DNA of 64,000 nt, taken from NCBI GenBank assembly GCA_947627595.1, contig CANQWQ010000001.1, positions 158,332-222,331 on the forward strand, given 5' to 3'. The notes beneath the pieces are model-generated. The model was not told where the DNA came from. It ran no database searches and worked only from the letters and a program-made list of their open reading frames with translations. Made by a program: the position numbers and the translations under genes. Positions 28,579 through 37,298 of this stretch are shown here, piece after piece. Source of the DNA: an uncultured Clostridia bacterium (GTDB taxonomy: Bacteria > Bacillota > Clostridia > TANB77 > CAG-508). The stretch's first letter is position 1, and each line of letters begins with the position of its first letter.

Positions 28579-30141
28579 TTATTGTTCCTCTTCTTCAAGT
28601 TGTTTTAATCTTAGATAACCTAACTCTTCCCAAGTATTATAAGCTAAATTAAGTCTAAATAAAACTGTTGGTTTTGCGCCTGCACGGTTTTTATCAACAA
28701 CACAGGCATAATGTCTAACATCAACATCTTTAGGTTTTTCTATATCGTGGCAAACATCAAATGTATCTGTATCTGAATATTCATATTTATTTAAACTTTG
28801 ATTGCTAATTTGTTTTAATAAACAAAGTGTATCCAAAACCTCTTTTACAGTACGGCTAGCACTCATATCATTAATAGTTAAATTAACTGGTAAAGTATTA
28901 CTCTCTAGTAATTGCAAAGAAGATCCAATAAATATTTTAAACTTCTGAGCAATATTTGAAAGAACTGTAGCAGTCTTTTTAACTTCGTCGCCATTACCAA
29001 TATTGTCAATGTCAGTTTTTAATGTATCATAAAATACATATTCAATTTTCTCTTTATAATAATAATTCAAAATAATTTTTCTTAAATCTTCATTTGAGTG
29101 TTCTGTAACATGTATAAATGAAATTGTATTTTTTACTTGATCTGAAAGCCAATCTGTAACAGAAACAACTTTTTGAAATTCTGTAGAATCTTCATATAAT
29201 CTATCAAAAAATGATTCGTCTGATTCACCTTCAGCTTGAATTAAGAATCCATCTTCATCTACTGGAGCTTTCTTAGGATCATCTGGCCTAAATTTTAACT
29301 CTAAAAGCTCTCCCTCATTTTTGCTAATTTTTTGTTTATGAAGTTTTTGAATCTCTGGATCATTTATTACAGTAGTTATTAAGCAAAGTCTCATTTTTTC
29401 TTCACTCATCTCATTTGAGATAACTAAAACTTTTTTCTTTTCAACAAAGGCTAATCTACAAATTATTTTAACTGTAAATCTACTTTTACCAGCATTTGAT
29501 GGCATTGCATATGCCATAGTTTCACCTTTTCTTAAACCTTTAAAAACTTTTGTTAAAATTGGGAATGGCAAACTAGCGCCAGTAGTTAAGTTATTATCTC
29601 TAGAAAGTAAAGCATTTGTAGCATCTTCATTAAGAACTGATTGGCTTAAACCAGCAGTAACACCGATTTGATCTATAGCGCTTTGAACTTCTTCAACACT
29701 CATTTCGCCATATAGCTCATATTTAGTAATTTCTATTATTTTATCACGAATTTTTTTAGTTGCAGCAACAACATAATGTTTTTTCAAAATAAACAATTTT
29801 CTAAGTTCTGTATAAATATATTCGATATTATAGTTCTTCTGACCAACAACTTTTTTAATCTCTTGCTTTCTAGCATATGTATTTGGTCTTTCTCTAGGTA
29901 TATTAAAATTTTCTTTAGCAATAGCTGGTGCATATTTTTCAGCTTCTTGAAATAGAATTGATTTATAAATATCAGCCATTTCTTCATCTGAAAAATAGAA
30001 TTCATCAGCAAGAAAATAATAAGTAGATAATGCTTTAGGATTATTCATTATAATTCCTATATAAATATACTCTAAATTCTCATCTGACAATTCTTCTGGG
30101 TAATTATTACCATTGTTTTCATTTGAATTTTCATCAGCCAT
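28579..30141 (-). CDS. DnaB/RecA-fold ATPase, replicative-helicase-like
   Basis: 520 residues. An N-terminal helical domain (about 15-140) resembles the DnaB N-domain; a RecA-like core follows, with a P-loop MPSNAGKSRF near 213 matching the DnaB pattern ARPAMGKS, LVISNEMSEEKM as the next conserved segment, and YVFYDTLK as Walker B. Unlike the housekeeping DnaB at 62015 it has a long insert rich in acidic residues (about 265-320) and an acidic C-terminus. Probably a second, diverged DnaB-like ATPase, perhaps from a mobile element. Divergent from the deaminase-like gene. Exact role unknown. Confidence 0.65.
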   Translation of the reverse strand: MADENSNENNGNNYPEELSDENLEYIYIGIIMNNPKALSTYYFLADEFYFSDEEMADIYKSILFQEAEKYAPAIAKENFNIPRERPNTYARKQEIKKVVGQKNYNIEYIYTELRKLFILKKHYVVAATKKIRDKIIEITKYELYGEMSVEEVQSAIDQIGVTAGLSQSVLNEDATNALLSRDNNLTTGASLPFPILTKVFKGLRKGETMAYAMPSNAGKSRFTVKIICRLAFVEKKKVLVISNEMSEEKMRLCLITTVINDPEIQKLHKQKISKNEGELLELKFRPDDPKKAPVDEDGFLIQAEGESDESFFDRLYEDSTEFQKVVSVTDWLSDQVKNTISFIHVTEHSNEDLRKIILNYYYKEKIEYVFYDTLKTDIDNIGNGDEVKKTATVLSNIAQKFKIFIGSSLQLLESNTLPVNLTINDMSASRTVKEVLDTLCLLKQISNQSLNKYEYSDTDTFDVCHDIEKPKDVDVRHYACVVDKNRAGAKPTVLFRLNLAYNTWEELGYLRLKQLEEEEQ

Positions 30142-30318
30142 GATTTTATCCTCCGTATAAGATAATTTTATAACAATATAATATAAATACTAACTATTTT
30201 TGTCAAGCTTAAAAGCTATTTTAAAGTATATCATAAAAATATTTTTTTGTCTTTAATTATTTCAAAAAAGTTCTCGAAAAATTAAATATATTTATGTAAA
30301 CTTTTTCCTTAAAAATCC

Positions 30319-30347
30319 TTGTTTTTTGTATGAATTTATGGTATAAT
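30319..30347 (+). promoter_or_regulatory. Promoter of the adenosine-deaminase-like gene
   Basis: -35 TTGTTT (30319-30324), 17-base spacer, -10 TATAAT (30342-30347), 33 bases before the ATG. Confidence 0.7.
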
Positions 30348-30380
30348 AGTGAAAGTATATAAATTTTGAAAGGAGCAGTT

Positions 30381-32867
30381 ATGGAAAACCTTAATTTCTT
30401 TAAAAAATTTTATTTAGATAAAGAAAAAGACATAATCGTTAATTTATATAAACATTATAAAAATACTGACGAATTAATTTATGTTATTGAAACTCCAAAT
30501 CATGGAACTGGCAATCTTATTACAAATCTTGCAAAAGTTTGCGGTGTTGAAACAACTAAAAATATTAATGATATGAAAATAATAATGGGAACCATCCCTG
30601 CTTCGCTTAACGCAAATAATGAAACATTATTTGTTTTTAATTTAAATGGAAAACACATTGCTACAATTTATTCAGATGGTAGAATCGAGCAAACAGTTAA
30701 AATTCCAGCAATTATAAAAACTCTTATGAGTCAAACTAAAGATTATAGTTTAAGTATAGATCAAACTCTAATTAACAGCTATATTCTAAAAAAATCTAAA
30801 TTTAGAACAGATTTACATACACATCTATATGCAAACTTGCCATCAGATTTATTAATAGCAATTGGAATTAAACATCAAATAAGATATCCCCTATATTTCA
30901 TTAAGAAATTAGGATTAAGATTATCAAAATCTCAAGAAGAACTTATTCAAAAATATAGAAAAGAAATTGAATTAAAATATATAAACTTTCCTTTAGAAGG
31001 AAAACTTTTCGATAGAAAAATTGATGATGAAACATATATTAATTTTGCAGACTTAATTTTAAACAATTTAGAAAATGCAGAATATAATATCAGAAAAGTT
31101 AGAAACAGTTTGTCTCTAGTAAAAGATGGTCAAGCAGTTTTTACAAATCTTGAAAAATTATATGTTTATAGATATGTTTTTCAAAAGGGAATCTCTTCTA
31201 AAAACTTAATAGATTTAAGTTTAGATAAATTAGAAAAAGTTCCTGAACCTGATATTAAAGCTTATTTATTAAAAATGAATGAAGACTCAAATAGAGCCAT
31301 TTATAGAAATAACACTATTTTACAAGATAACCTTTTATGGCTTGGTAGAGAATATCAAAAACAAGGAATTGTATATGCTGAAATTGCTTCAACAGACCTT
31401 TGCAAAAAAGGAACTGCTGGAACAGATTTCTTAAAACAAATTCATGAAATTCTTCCAAAAGTAAAATTAGAAACTGGTGTTGATTTAAGATTTTTAGTTG
31501 CAATAAGAAGAATTTGGCTTTCTCAAAAAGAACAATTTGAAGCTTTAGAAGTTTTAAAAATCATGGCTAAAAGCCCTTATGTTGTAGGAAGTGACTTCTT
31601 AGGTGAAGAAATTACTGATATTGAAGATTTAACACCAATTATAAATGAATTAGTAAAATATGCAATTTCAGTAAATAATGGTTTCACAGTTAGAATTCAT
31701 GCTGGTGAAACAGACGCTTTTGCTGATAATGTTGAAAAATCTATTGATATAATTTTAAAAGCTATTGGTGATAGTGAAATTATTCCTAGAGTTCGTTTAG
31801 GACATGGTTTATATGGAATAGGCTTAAATAAAAAGAAAGATTCAGAAACTATTAAAAAGATGAAAAAATTGGGTACTATTCTAGAGTTCCAATTATCATC
31901 AAATGTTAGACTTAACAATTTAACAAAACTTGAAAATCACCCAATTAAGACATATCTTAAAAATGGTGTAAATTGTGTTCAAGGAACTGATGGATTTGGA
32001 ATTTATGGAACAGACACAATTGAAGAACAAATTTCATTAAGAAATCTATTAGATATAACTGAAGATGATTTTCAAAAAATGAAAGAAGTTGAAAATAAAC
32101 TTCTAACAGAAAATCAAGTTTATTTTGAAGAAAAACAAAGAACTTTTAGACATTTCTTAAATGGAAGAGATATTTCAGATGCTATAATTGATGAAGAATA
32201 TGAAGTTTTGAAAAATCTAAATGTTAATTATGTTGAAAAATCAGACGATAAAATTGATTCTAGTGAAAACCTAAAATCAAAAATCAAAGAATTACCTACT
32301 GATAAAGTTCCAATAGTTATTGCAGGCGGAAGCTTTAACACAAATGGTAGAGAAACTGTTGTTACTGAAGAAGGAAAGAAAATGCTTCGTGATTTAATTC
32401 AAAAAATTGACAGTAATAAAGCTTATTTCGTAATTGGCCATAAAATGCAAGGATATGAAAAAGCTGTTATAGATATTTCAAAAGAGTTAAATAAAAAGTT
32501 TGAAATCGATGCAATAGTTCCAAAAAGAGTTAATGAAAATGTTAAAAATACATTATTAAATAGCCCTATTGATGGAATTAGAGTTTCAATAGAACCTGAA
32601 GAAGTTGGAATTTATAAAAGCTTTAACTATGAAATTTTTGAAAGAAGACCATCTGTTGTTGTAGCTTTTGATGGTAACTCACCTGTTTCAAATTTAGTTC
32701 AAGAAGCTAAAAATGGAAAAGGAAAAGCAAAAATTTTCGTTAATGGAAATTCAGAAGCTCTAAAAGAAAAAGCAAAATCTCTTGGCGGTTATGTTGAAGA
32801 CTTTTCTTCAGAAGAATCAATTTCAGATAAAATAATAAACTGGAATCCAGATTTAAAACAAAAATAG
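30381..32867 (+). CDS. Large adenosine-deaminase-like protein with N- and C-terminal extensions
   Basis: 828 residues. Three parts: an N-terminal region of about 140 residues of unknown fold; a metal-dependent deaminase barrel with HTHL (His146, His148), RIHAGE (His440, Glu443), LGHG (His475) and GTDG (Asp537); and a C-terminal Rossmann-like domain from about 640 (IAGGSFNTNG, VIGHKMQGYEKA) that looks SLOG-like. The second Asp of the usual TDD motif is Gly538. Ordinary Add proteins are about 340 residues. Start at ATG 30381 behind AGGAG; a TTG 15 bases earlier is less likely. Size and core recall the deaminase of RADAR defence systems, but no RdrA-type ATPase partner is recognised. Confidence 0.75.
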   Translation: MENLNFFKKFYLDKEKDIIVNLYKHYKNTDELIYVIETPNHGTGNLITNLAKVCGVETTKNINDMKIIMGTIPASLNANNETLFVFNLNGKHIATIYSDGRIEQTVKIPAIIKTLMSQTKDYSLSIDQTLINSYILKKSKFRTDLHTHLYANLPSDLLIAIGIKHQIRYPLYFIKKLGLRLSKSQEELIQKYRKEIELKYINFPLEGKLFDRKIDDETYINFADLILNNLENAEYNIRKVRNSLSLVKDGQAVFTNLEKLYVYRYVFQKGISSKNLIDLSLDKLEKVPEPDIKAYLLKMNEDSNRAIYRNNTILQDNLLWLGREYQKQGIVYAEIASTDLCKKGTAGTDFLKQIHEILPKVKLETGVDLRFLVAIRRIWLSQKEQFEALEVLKIMAKSPYVVGSDFLGEEITDIEDLTPIINELVKYAISVNNGFTVRIHAGETDAFADNVEKSIDIILKAIGDSEIIPRVRLGHGLYGIGLNKKKDSETIKKMKKLGTILEFQLSSNVRLNNLTKLENHPIKTYLKNGVNCVQGTDGFGIYGTDTIEEQISLRNLLDITEDDFQKMKEVENKLLTENQVYFEEKQRTFRHFLNGRDISDAIIDEEYEVLKNLNVNYVEKSDDKIDSSENLKSKIKELPTDKVPIVIAGGSFNTNGRETVVTEEGKKMLRDLIQKIDSNKAYFVIGHKMQGYEKAVIDISKELNKKFEIDAIVPKRVNENVKNTLLNSPIDGIRVSIEPEEVGIYKSFNYEIFERRPSVVVAFDGNSPVSNLVQEAKNGKGKAKIFVNGNSEALKEKAKSLGGYVEDFSSEESISDKIINWNPDLKQK

Positions 32868-32869
32868 TT

Positions 32870-32876
32870 TGTCGAA
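32870..32876 (+). promoter_or_regulatory. 0A-box-like site before the kinase promoter
   Basis: TGTCGAA, exact match to the Spo0A heptamer, ending 19 bases upstream of the -35 of the kinase promoter. Confidence 0.4.
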
Positions 32877-32895
32877 ATTTGTCAATCGATTTATT

Positions 32896-32924
32896 TTGAC
32901 AATATTCAACTTATATTTTATAAT
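32896..32924 (+). promoter_or_regulatory. Full-consensus promoter of the AgrC-like kinase gene
   Basis: TTGACA (32896-32901), 17-base spacer, TATAAT (32919-32924): a perfect sigma-A consensus lying between the deaminase stop and its terminator. Confidence 0.75.
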
Positions 32925-32928
32925 CGAA

Positions 32929-32959
32929 CTTGCAATCATTTTTGATTGCAAGTTTTTTT
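32929..32959 (+). terminator. Terminator/attenuator hairpin ahead of the kinase gene
   Basis: Perfect 10-bp stem CTTGCAATCA/TGATTGCAAG, TTTT loop, then seven T. It can terminate the deaminase transcript. It also forms the very 5' end of the transcript from the promoter at 32896, just before the GGGGAG ribosome site. Confidence 0.8.
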
Positions 32960-32975
32960 GGGGAGATTTTTACAA

Positions 32976-33674
32976 ATGATGAAATTTATTTTATTTACAA
33001 CTACAGTCTTTATGACTGTAGCAATTTTGGCTTTAAAAATTACTAATTTTAAGCAAAAGTTAGAAATTAAAAACCTTACATATGTGTGTGATTCTACAAA
33101 AACTTTTAGACATGATTTTAATAATATAATGCAAGCAATAGGCGGATATATTAAAACTAATAATATGTATGATTTAAAAATTTATTATAATAATTTAGTT
33201 CCAGAATGTTTTAAGATAAATAGTCTTTATAGATTTCATTCAAAATTAATGGAAAATGCCGCAATTTACAGTATAATTTCAAATAAATATAACGTTGCTG
33301 AAAAATATAATATAAAGATGTCTTTAAATATTTTGTTAGATTTAAATTCATTAAAAATTGACACATATACAATAACTAGAATTTTAGGAATTCTTTTAGA
33401 TAATGCTATTGAAGCTTCTAAAGAATGTCATCAAAAGATTATAAATATTTGCTTTCAAGAATTTAATAATAAACAATTGTTAATTATTGAAAATACTTAT
33501 CTTTCAAAAGGAATTTCTGTTAAGAAAATTTATCAAAAACATTTTACAACTAAGTCAAATAACTCTGGCTTAGGCCTATGGAAACTTTCAAAAATAATTG
33601 ATAAAAATAATAATTTAAAATTATATACAACCGCAGAAAAAGAATTTTTCACACAAAAATTAGAAATAATATAA
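32976..33674 (+). CDS. AgrC-like GHKL histidine kinase lacking the sensor region
   Basis: 232 residues. One membrane segment (about 4-22), then a dimerisation helix with FRHDFNN (phospho-acceptor His46), and a GHKL ATPase with the N-box DNAIEAS and G-box NSGLGLWKL. Typical AgrC kinases have six membrane segments and about 430 residues, so the peptide-sensing part is missing. There is no response-regulator gene beside it. Start at ATG 32976, ten bases after GGGGAG. A perfect 0A-box heptamer and a consensus promoter lie upstream, so a link to sporulation phosphorelay is possible but unproven. Confidence 0.8.
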   Translation: MMKFILFTTTVFMTVAILALKITNFKQKLEIKNLTYVCDSTKTFRHDFNNIMQAIGGYIKTNNMYDLKIYYNNLVPECFKINSLYRFHSKLMENAAIYSIISNKYNVAEKYNIKMSLNILLDLNSLKIDTYTITRILGILLDNAIEASKECHQKIINICFQEFNNKQLLIIENTYLSKGISVKKIYQKHFTTKSNNSGLGLWKLSKIIDKNNNLKLYTTAEKEFFTQKLEII

Positions 33675-33676
33675 AA

Positions 33677-33702
33677 ATGCGATAACTTAATTGTTATCGC
33701 AT
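33677..33702. terminator. Bidirectional terminator
   Basis: Perfect stem ATGCGATAAC/GTTATCGCAT with flanking A and T tracts, between the convergent kinase and prepilin-like genes. Confidence 0.75.
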
Positions 33703-33716
33703 TAAAAACCATAAAT

Positions 33717-35033
33717 TTATTTAAATTCAAAATAACTAGTTGATGTTTCTTCTCCTGTCTCAGGATCTTTTTCTGTTTTAGTAACATATTGAACTCTATT
33801 ACCTTTTCTTAAACAAACAACTGGGCAAAATCCTAAAAGTTTATCGCCTGAATTATATTGTCTAGAGCTTATCTTACCATTACATTCAACTGTCATTATA
33901 TCATTACCACTTTTGGCTGAAGGTGAAACTAACCAATATCCCTCACAGTTTTCAAATTTTTCAGTATGTGGGAAATATAATAAATCTCTAGCACCTGAAG
34001 CAGAAGAAACATCTGCAGTAGTTTCAGTTGAACTACCTTCTCCTAATCCTATATAATATCCATTATCATTATAACCTAAACAAGTTAATTCTGGATATTT
34101 TTTTCTATTTGTATGTTTATTCCAGCTATCAACAAATAACTCTATTGTTGGTCCGCCGATAGCATAATTTGCATATTTATCTATAACAAGAAAATCCCAA
34201 ATCTTAGGGTCTAAAAACATTAGTGCTGCAGCTTCATTTTCGCTGTTAGGATGTTCGTTTAAGATACATCCACCCTCATTTTTATATTCATTATGTTTAA
34301 ATAGTGTTAAATTATTTCTAATATCAGAATAATCACCTGTATATGAAGTATAATTTGAGTTTGGTGATAAATTCCATCTAGCTGTATATTTTTGTGTTGA
34401 CATTCCTATGCTTTCAAGGGCAGTTTTCATTCCTGCACAAGCATATTCTTTTTCCTCGGTTTCATCCGTTTTTTCAGCATTTATCATAACATAGTCACAA
34501 GCTTTTATATAAACATTTCCTTCACTATCACCATAAAAGATTTTCCAGTCATAATTTTCGTTTCCGTCACCATTAATATCTAATGGATAATTTATATATT
34601 TTCCATAATTTCTAGCTTCACTGGCAACATCTGATAAATAGCAAACTCCAGTAATTTCAAATTCTACATCATTATATATAGCTGTTATTGGTAAGCTTTT
34701 AATTTGATTAGTTGCGCTAATTGGAGCATACTTTCCATCATCACCTTGTCTAATCTTGATTCCACTAACATTTTTTTGCAAATTCTTATTTAACAAATCC
34801 ATATTTATTATTCCAGCCTGATCATATGAACTTTGAACTTGCAAATTAATTTTTTCTTTAATTTCATTTTCAATACTTTTATCACTAGCTTTTCTGCTTT
34901 CTTCCATTACAGTTCTATCGCCAAAAGATGCAATAGCAGTAATTCCGACAAGAATAAACATTAGAACTATTGTGACAACTAAAGTAATAAGTGTAACTCC
35001 ATCAGCTTCTTTTAACACTTTTTTATTAAACAT
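33717..35033 (-). CDS. Prepilin-like surface protein
   Basis: 438 residues. The N-terminus has a basic leader, then Gly and VTLITLVVTIVLMFILVG, the type IV prepilin/pseudopilin layout common in uncultured Clostridia (cleavage expected after the Gly; position +5 is Thr, not Glu). The body is beta-rich with a C-terminal segment containing GYWLVSPSA and FCPVVCLRKG, typical of this Clostridial family. No pilus machinery genes are in the window. Probably exported and surface-exposed; binding role unknown. Confidence 0.7.
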   Translation of the reverse strand: MFNKKVLKEADGVTLITLVVTIVLMFILVGITAIASFGDRTVMEESRKASDKSIENEIKEKINLQVQSSYDQAGIINMDLLNKNLQKNVSGIKIRQGDDGKYAPISATNQIKSLPITAIYNDVEFEITGVCYLSDVASEARNYGKYINYPLDINGDGNENYDWKIFYGDSEGNVYIKACDYVMINAEKTDETEEKEYACAGMKTALESIGMSTQKYTARWNLSPNSNYTSYTGDYSDIRNNLTLFKHNEYKNEGGCILNEHPNSENEAAALMFLDPKIWDFLVIDKYANYAIGGPTIELFVDSWNKHTNRKKYPELTCLGYNDNGYYIGLGEGSSTETTADVSSASGARDLLYFPHTEKFENCEGYWLVSPSAKSGNDIMTVECNGKISSRQYNSGDKLLGFCPVVCLRKGNRVQYVTKTEKDPETGEETSTSYFEFK

Positions 35034-35129
35034 ATCACCTAGTATTTCCTTTCTTTTGTATATAATTCATGATATAATAAAAAGCATTAAAAGTCAATTT
35101 AATAAACATAATTTTTTAAATATTTATAG

Positions 35130-35979
35130 TTATAAATCTAATCTTCCTTCAAAGCAGATTTCAGTTCCACCTGTAAGTTCAACTCCATTTTCTTCATCAT
35201 AATTTATATGTAATCTTCCTCCATCTAAATTAACAGTCACATTTTGATTTACCATATCTTTTTTTATTGCACAGACTCCGACAAGCGCAAGCTCCAGTTC
35301 CACATGAAATAGTTCTTCCTACTCCCCTTTCCCATACTTTAACTTTTAAATTATTTCTATCTAAAACTTGAACAAATTCTACATTTGTTCTATTTGGAAA
35401 ATATTTATAATTCTCAATAAATGGCCCAATTTTATCAATCTCAATTTTATTTATATCTTCTACAAAACAGACAGCATGTGGGTTTCCCATAGAAACTAAA
35501 TCGAATTTATATTTCTTATTTTCAAATTCAATTTCAGCTGTATGATATTTTTTATAATTTTCTTCTTTTGGAAGATAAACCGGAATTTTATTTGCTTCAA
35601 AATAAGGAATTCCCATATTTACTTTTACACTTACAACTGTCTTATTTTCAACCATTAACTCTATATTTTTTATTCCAGATAAAGTTTCTATTTTCAAGCT
35701 CTTTTTGGTTGTAACAGATTTTTCATATAAATATTTTCCTAAAACTCTTATTCCGTTTCCACACATTTCAGCTTCAGATCCATCTTTATTAAAAATTCTC
35801 ATTTTAAAATCCGCAAAATTACTTTTAAATATATAAATTACTCCATCTGCGCCAATTCCAAAATTTCTATTACATAAAAAATTTGCTAAATTTCCTAAAT
35901 TATAATTAAAGTATTGATTCAAACAATTTATTACAACAAAGTCATTTCCTGTTCCTTGCATCTTTGTAAAAAGTATCAT
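35130..35979 (-). CDS. dapF: Diaminopimelate epimerase, +1 shift at CGG
   Basis: Converts LL- to meso-diaminopimelate for lysine and peptidoglycan. Skipping one base at CGG 35280-35278 gives 282 residues, normal for DapF; the zero frame runs on to a wrong 249-residue end. N-terminal KMQGTGNDF, active-site Cys in MCGNGIR near residue 73, MGNPHAV, and second active-site Cys in ISCGTGACAC near residue 225, followed after the shift by GVCAIKK and the usual tail NVTVNLDGG...LTGG. The shifted tail supplies the conserved C-terminal strands, so the zero-frame product should misfold. Confidence 0.93.
35277..35280 (-). other. CGGA +1 frameshift site of dapF (Gly234)
   Basis: Coding strand reads GCT-TGT-C-GGA-GTC-TGT. 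Dropping the C gives A-C-G-V-C and then the normal DapF tail. No stop follows at once, so an aberrant 249-residue product would form without a shift. Confidence 0.87.
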
Positions 35980-36088
35980 TTTCTATTTTCCTCCTTTGTC
36001 AAATAATATGTATAAATATTATAATTATTCTTGAATATTTAGATAAAATATTATAAAATAATGATATTCAAAATAGGGGGGCGAACTT

Positions 36089-37282
36089 ATGCCAATGAAT
36101 CCAATTAAAGAACAAAGAAAAATCGCTAATAAATATATTATTGGTTGTTATTCTAAGAATAACGAATTTGGAGAAAAGTTACAAAGCTCTCTAAATTCCA
36201 CTGATACACAATATGAATTAATAAATTTAAATAATTTAGATCCAGAAGTTTTATCTTTGTATTTATCAATATTAGATGAAGCTATTTTTGATGGAAAAGT
36301 TCCAGAAGATATTTCAGAAACTTTAAAAACTATGAAACTTTTTATAAGAGTTGCTAGTATTACTAATATAGAAAGTTTAGTAGGTTCTATTCAAGAAAGA
36401 AGTCAAATCATTTTAGACTTAAAAAAGGAAAAAAATTTTGAACGTGAAAAAGACTTAAAATTTATAATGCAAATTGTAAATATTCTAGAAAATAAAGATC
36501 CATATACTCGTGATCATTCAGCTAGAGTTGCTAAATATTCACTTGCAATTGGAGAAGAATTTTTCAATAATCAATATGATGAACTTTATGGAAAAAATCA
36601 AGGTCAGCCTCAATATGAAGAGATGAAACATGATTACGTTGTTCAAAAGCTTAATTTAACTATGCTTGCTGCTTGGGCACATGATATTGGAAAAAATAGT
36701 ATTGCACAAAGCTTACTTGCTAAAGATTCAAAACTTACAGATAAAGAATTTGATATTATGAAAATGCATGCAGACTTTGGAGCTACTATGATTAGAAAGA
36801 TTTTAGGTGATGAAGAATTTGCCGAAATCGTTGAAAACCATCATGAAAGAATTGATGGTCAAGGATATCACAATCTAGAAGAATTTTCTGACATTTCTAA
36901 AATAATAGCAATATCAGATTCATTTGACGCTATGACTACAGCTAGAAATTACACAACTAAAAGTGATGATGTTAAAGATAAACAAAAATTATTAACAATT
37001 CCAGAAGCTATAAATGAGCTTCAGGTCTCTTCACACCCACATTTTGACTTAGAAAAAAATAGAATGTCACAACAATTAGATACAACTTTGACACAAATTT
37101 TGGTTAATATGTTAAAAAGAGAATTAAGTTTAATTCAAGAAGGAAAAACCGATGAAGTTACTTTACTTTCTGGTGGTTTAGACGAAAAAGGTTTTTTAAA
37201 AGCCGGATTTTGGAATGATAAAACACAAGAATATTCTAGAGATGCTAGTGTTTGGGACAGCTCACCAAAATTAATAAAATAG
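36089..37282 (+). CDS. HD-GYP-type phosphohydrolase domain protein
   Basis: 397 residues, soluble. N-terminal ~130 residues unknown; then an HD-GYP domain: RDHSARVAKYS, WAHDIGK (metal-binding HD), HADFGATMI, NHHERIDGQGYH (GYP reads GYH) and ISDSFDAMT. HD-GYP proteins typically degrade c-di-GMP, though variants differ. The N-terminal region has no receiver Asp motif. Sixteen bases before the L,D-transpeptidase gene, so co-transcribed. GGGGGG-rich ribosome site before the ATG. Confidence 0.85.
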   Translation: MPMNPIKEQRKIANKYIIGCYSKNNEFGEKLQSSLNSTDTQYELINLNNLDPEVLSLYLSILDEAIFDGKVPEDISETLKTMKLFIRVASITNIESLVGSIQERSQIILDLKKEKNFEREKDLKFIMQIVNILENKDPYTRDHSARVAKYSLAIGEEFFNNQYDELYGKNQGQPQYEEMKHDYVVQKLNLTMLAAWAHDIGKNSIAQSLLAKDSKLTDKEFDIMKMHADFGATMIRKILGDEEFAEIVENHHERIDGQGYHNLEEFSDISKIIAISDSFDAMTTARNYTTKSDDVKDKQKLLTIPEAINELQVSSHPHFDLEKNRMSQQLDTTLTQILVNMLKRELSLIQEGKTDEVTLLSGGLDEKGFLKAGFWNDKTQEYSRDASVWDSSPKLIK

Positions 37283-37298
37283 TCTTAAAGGAGAATTA

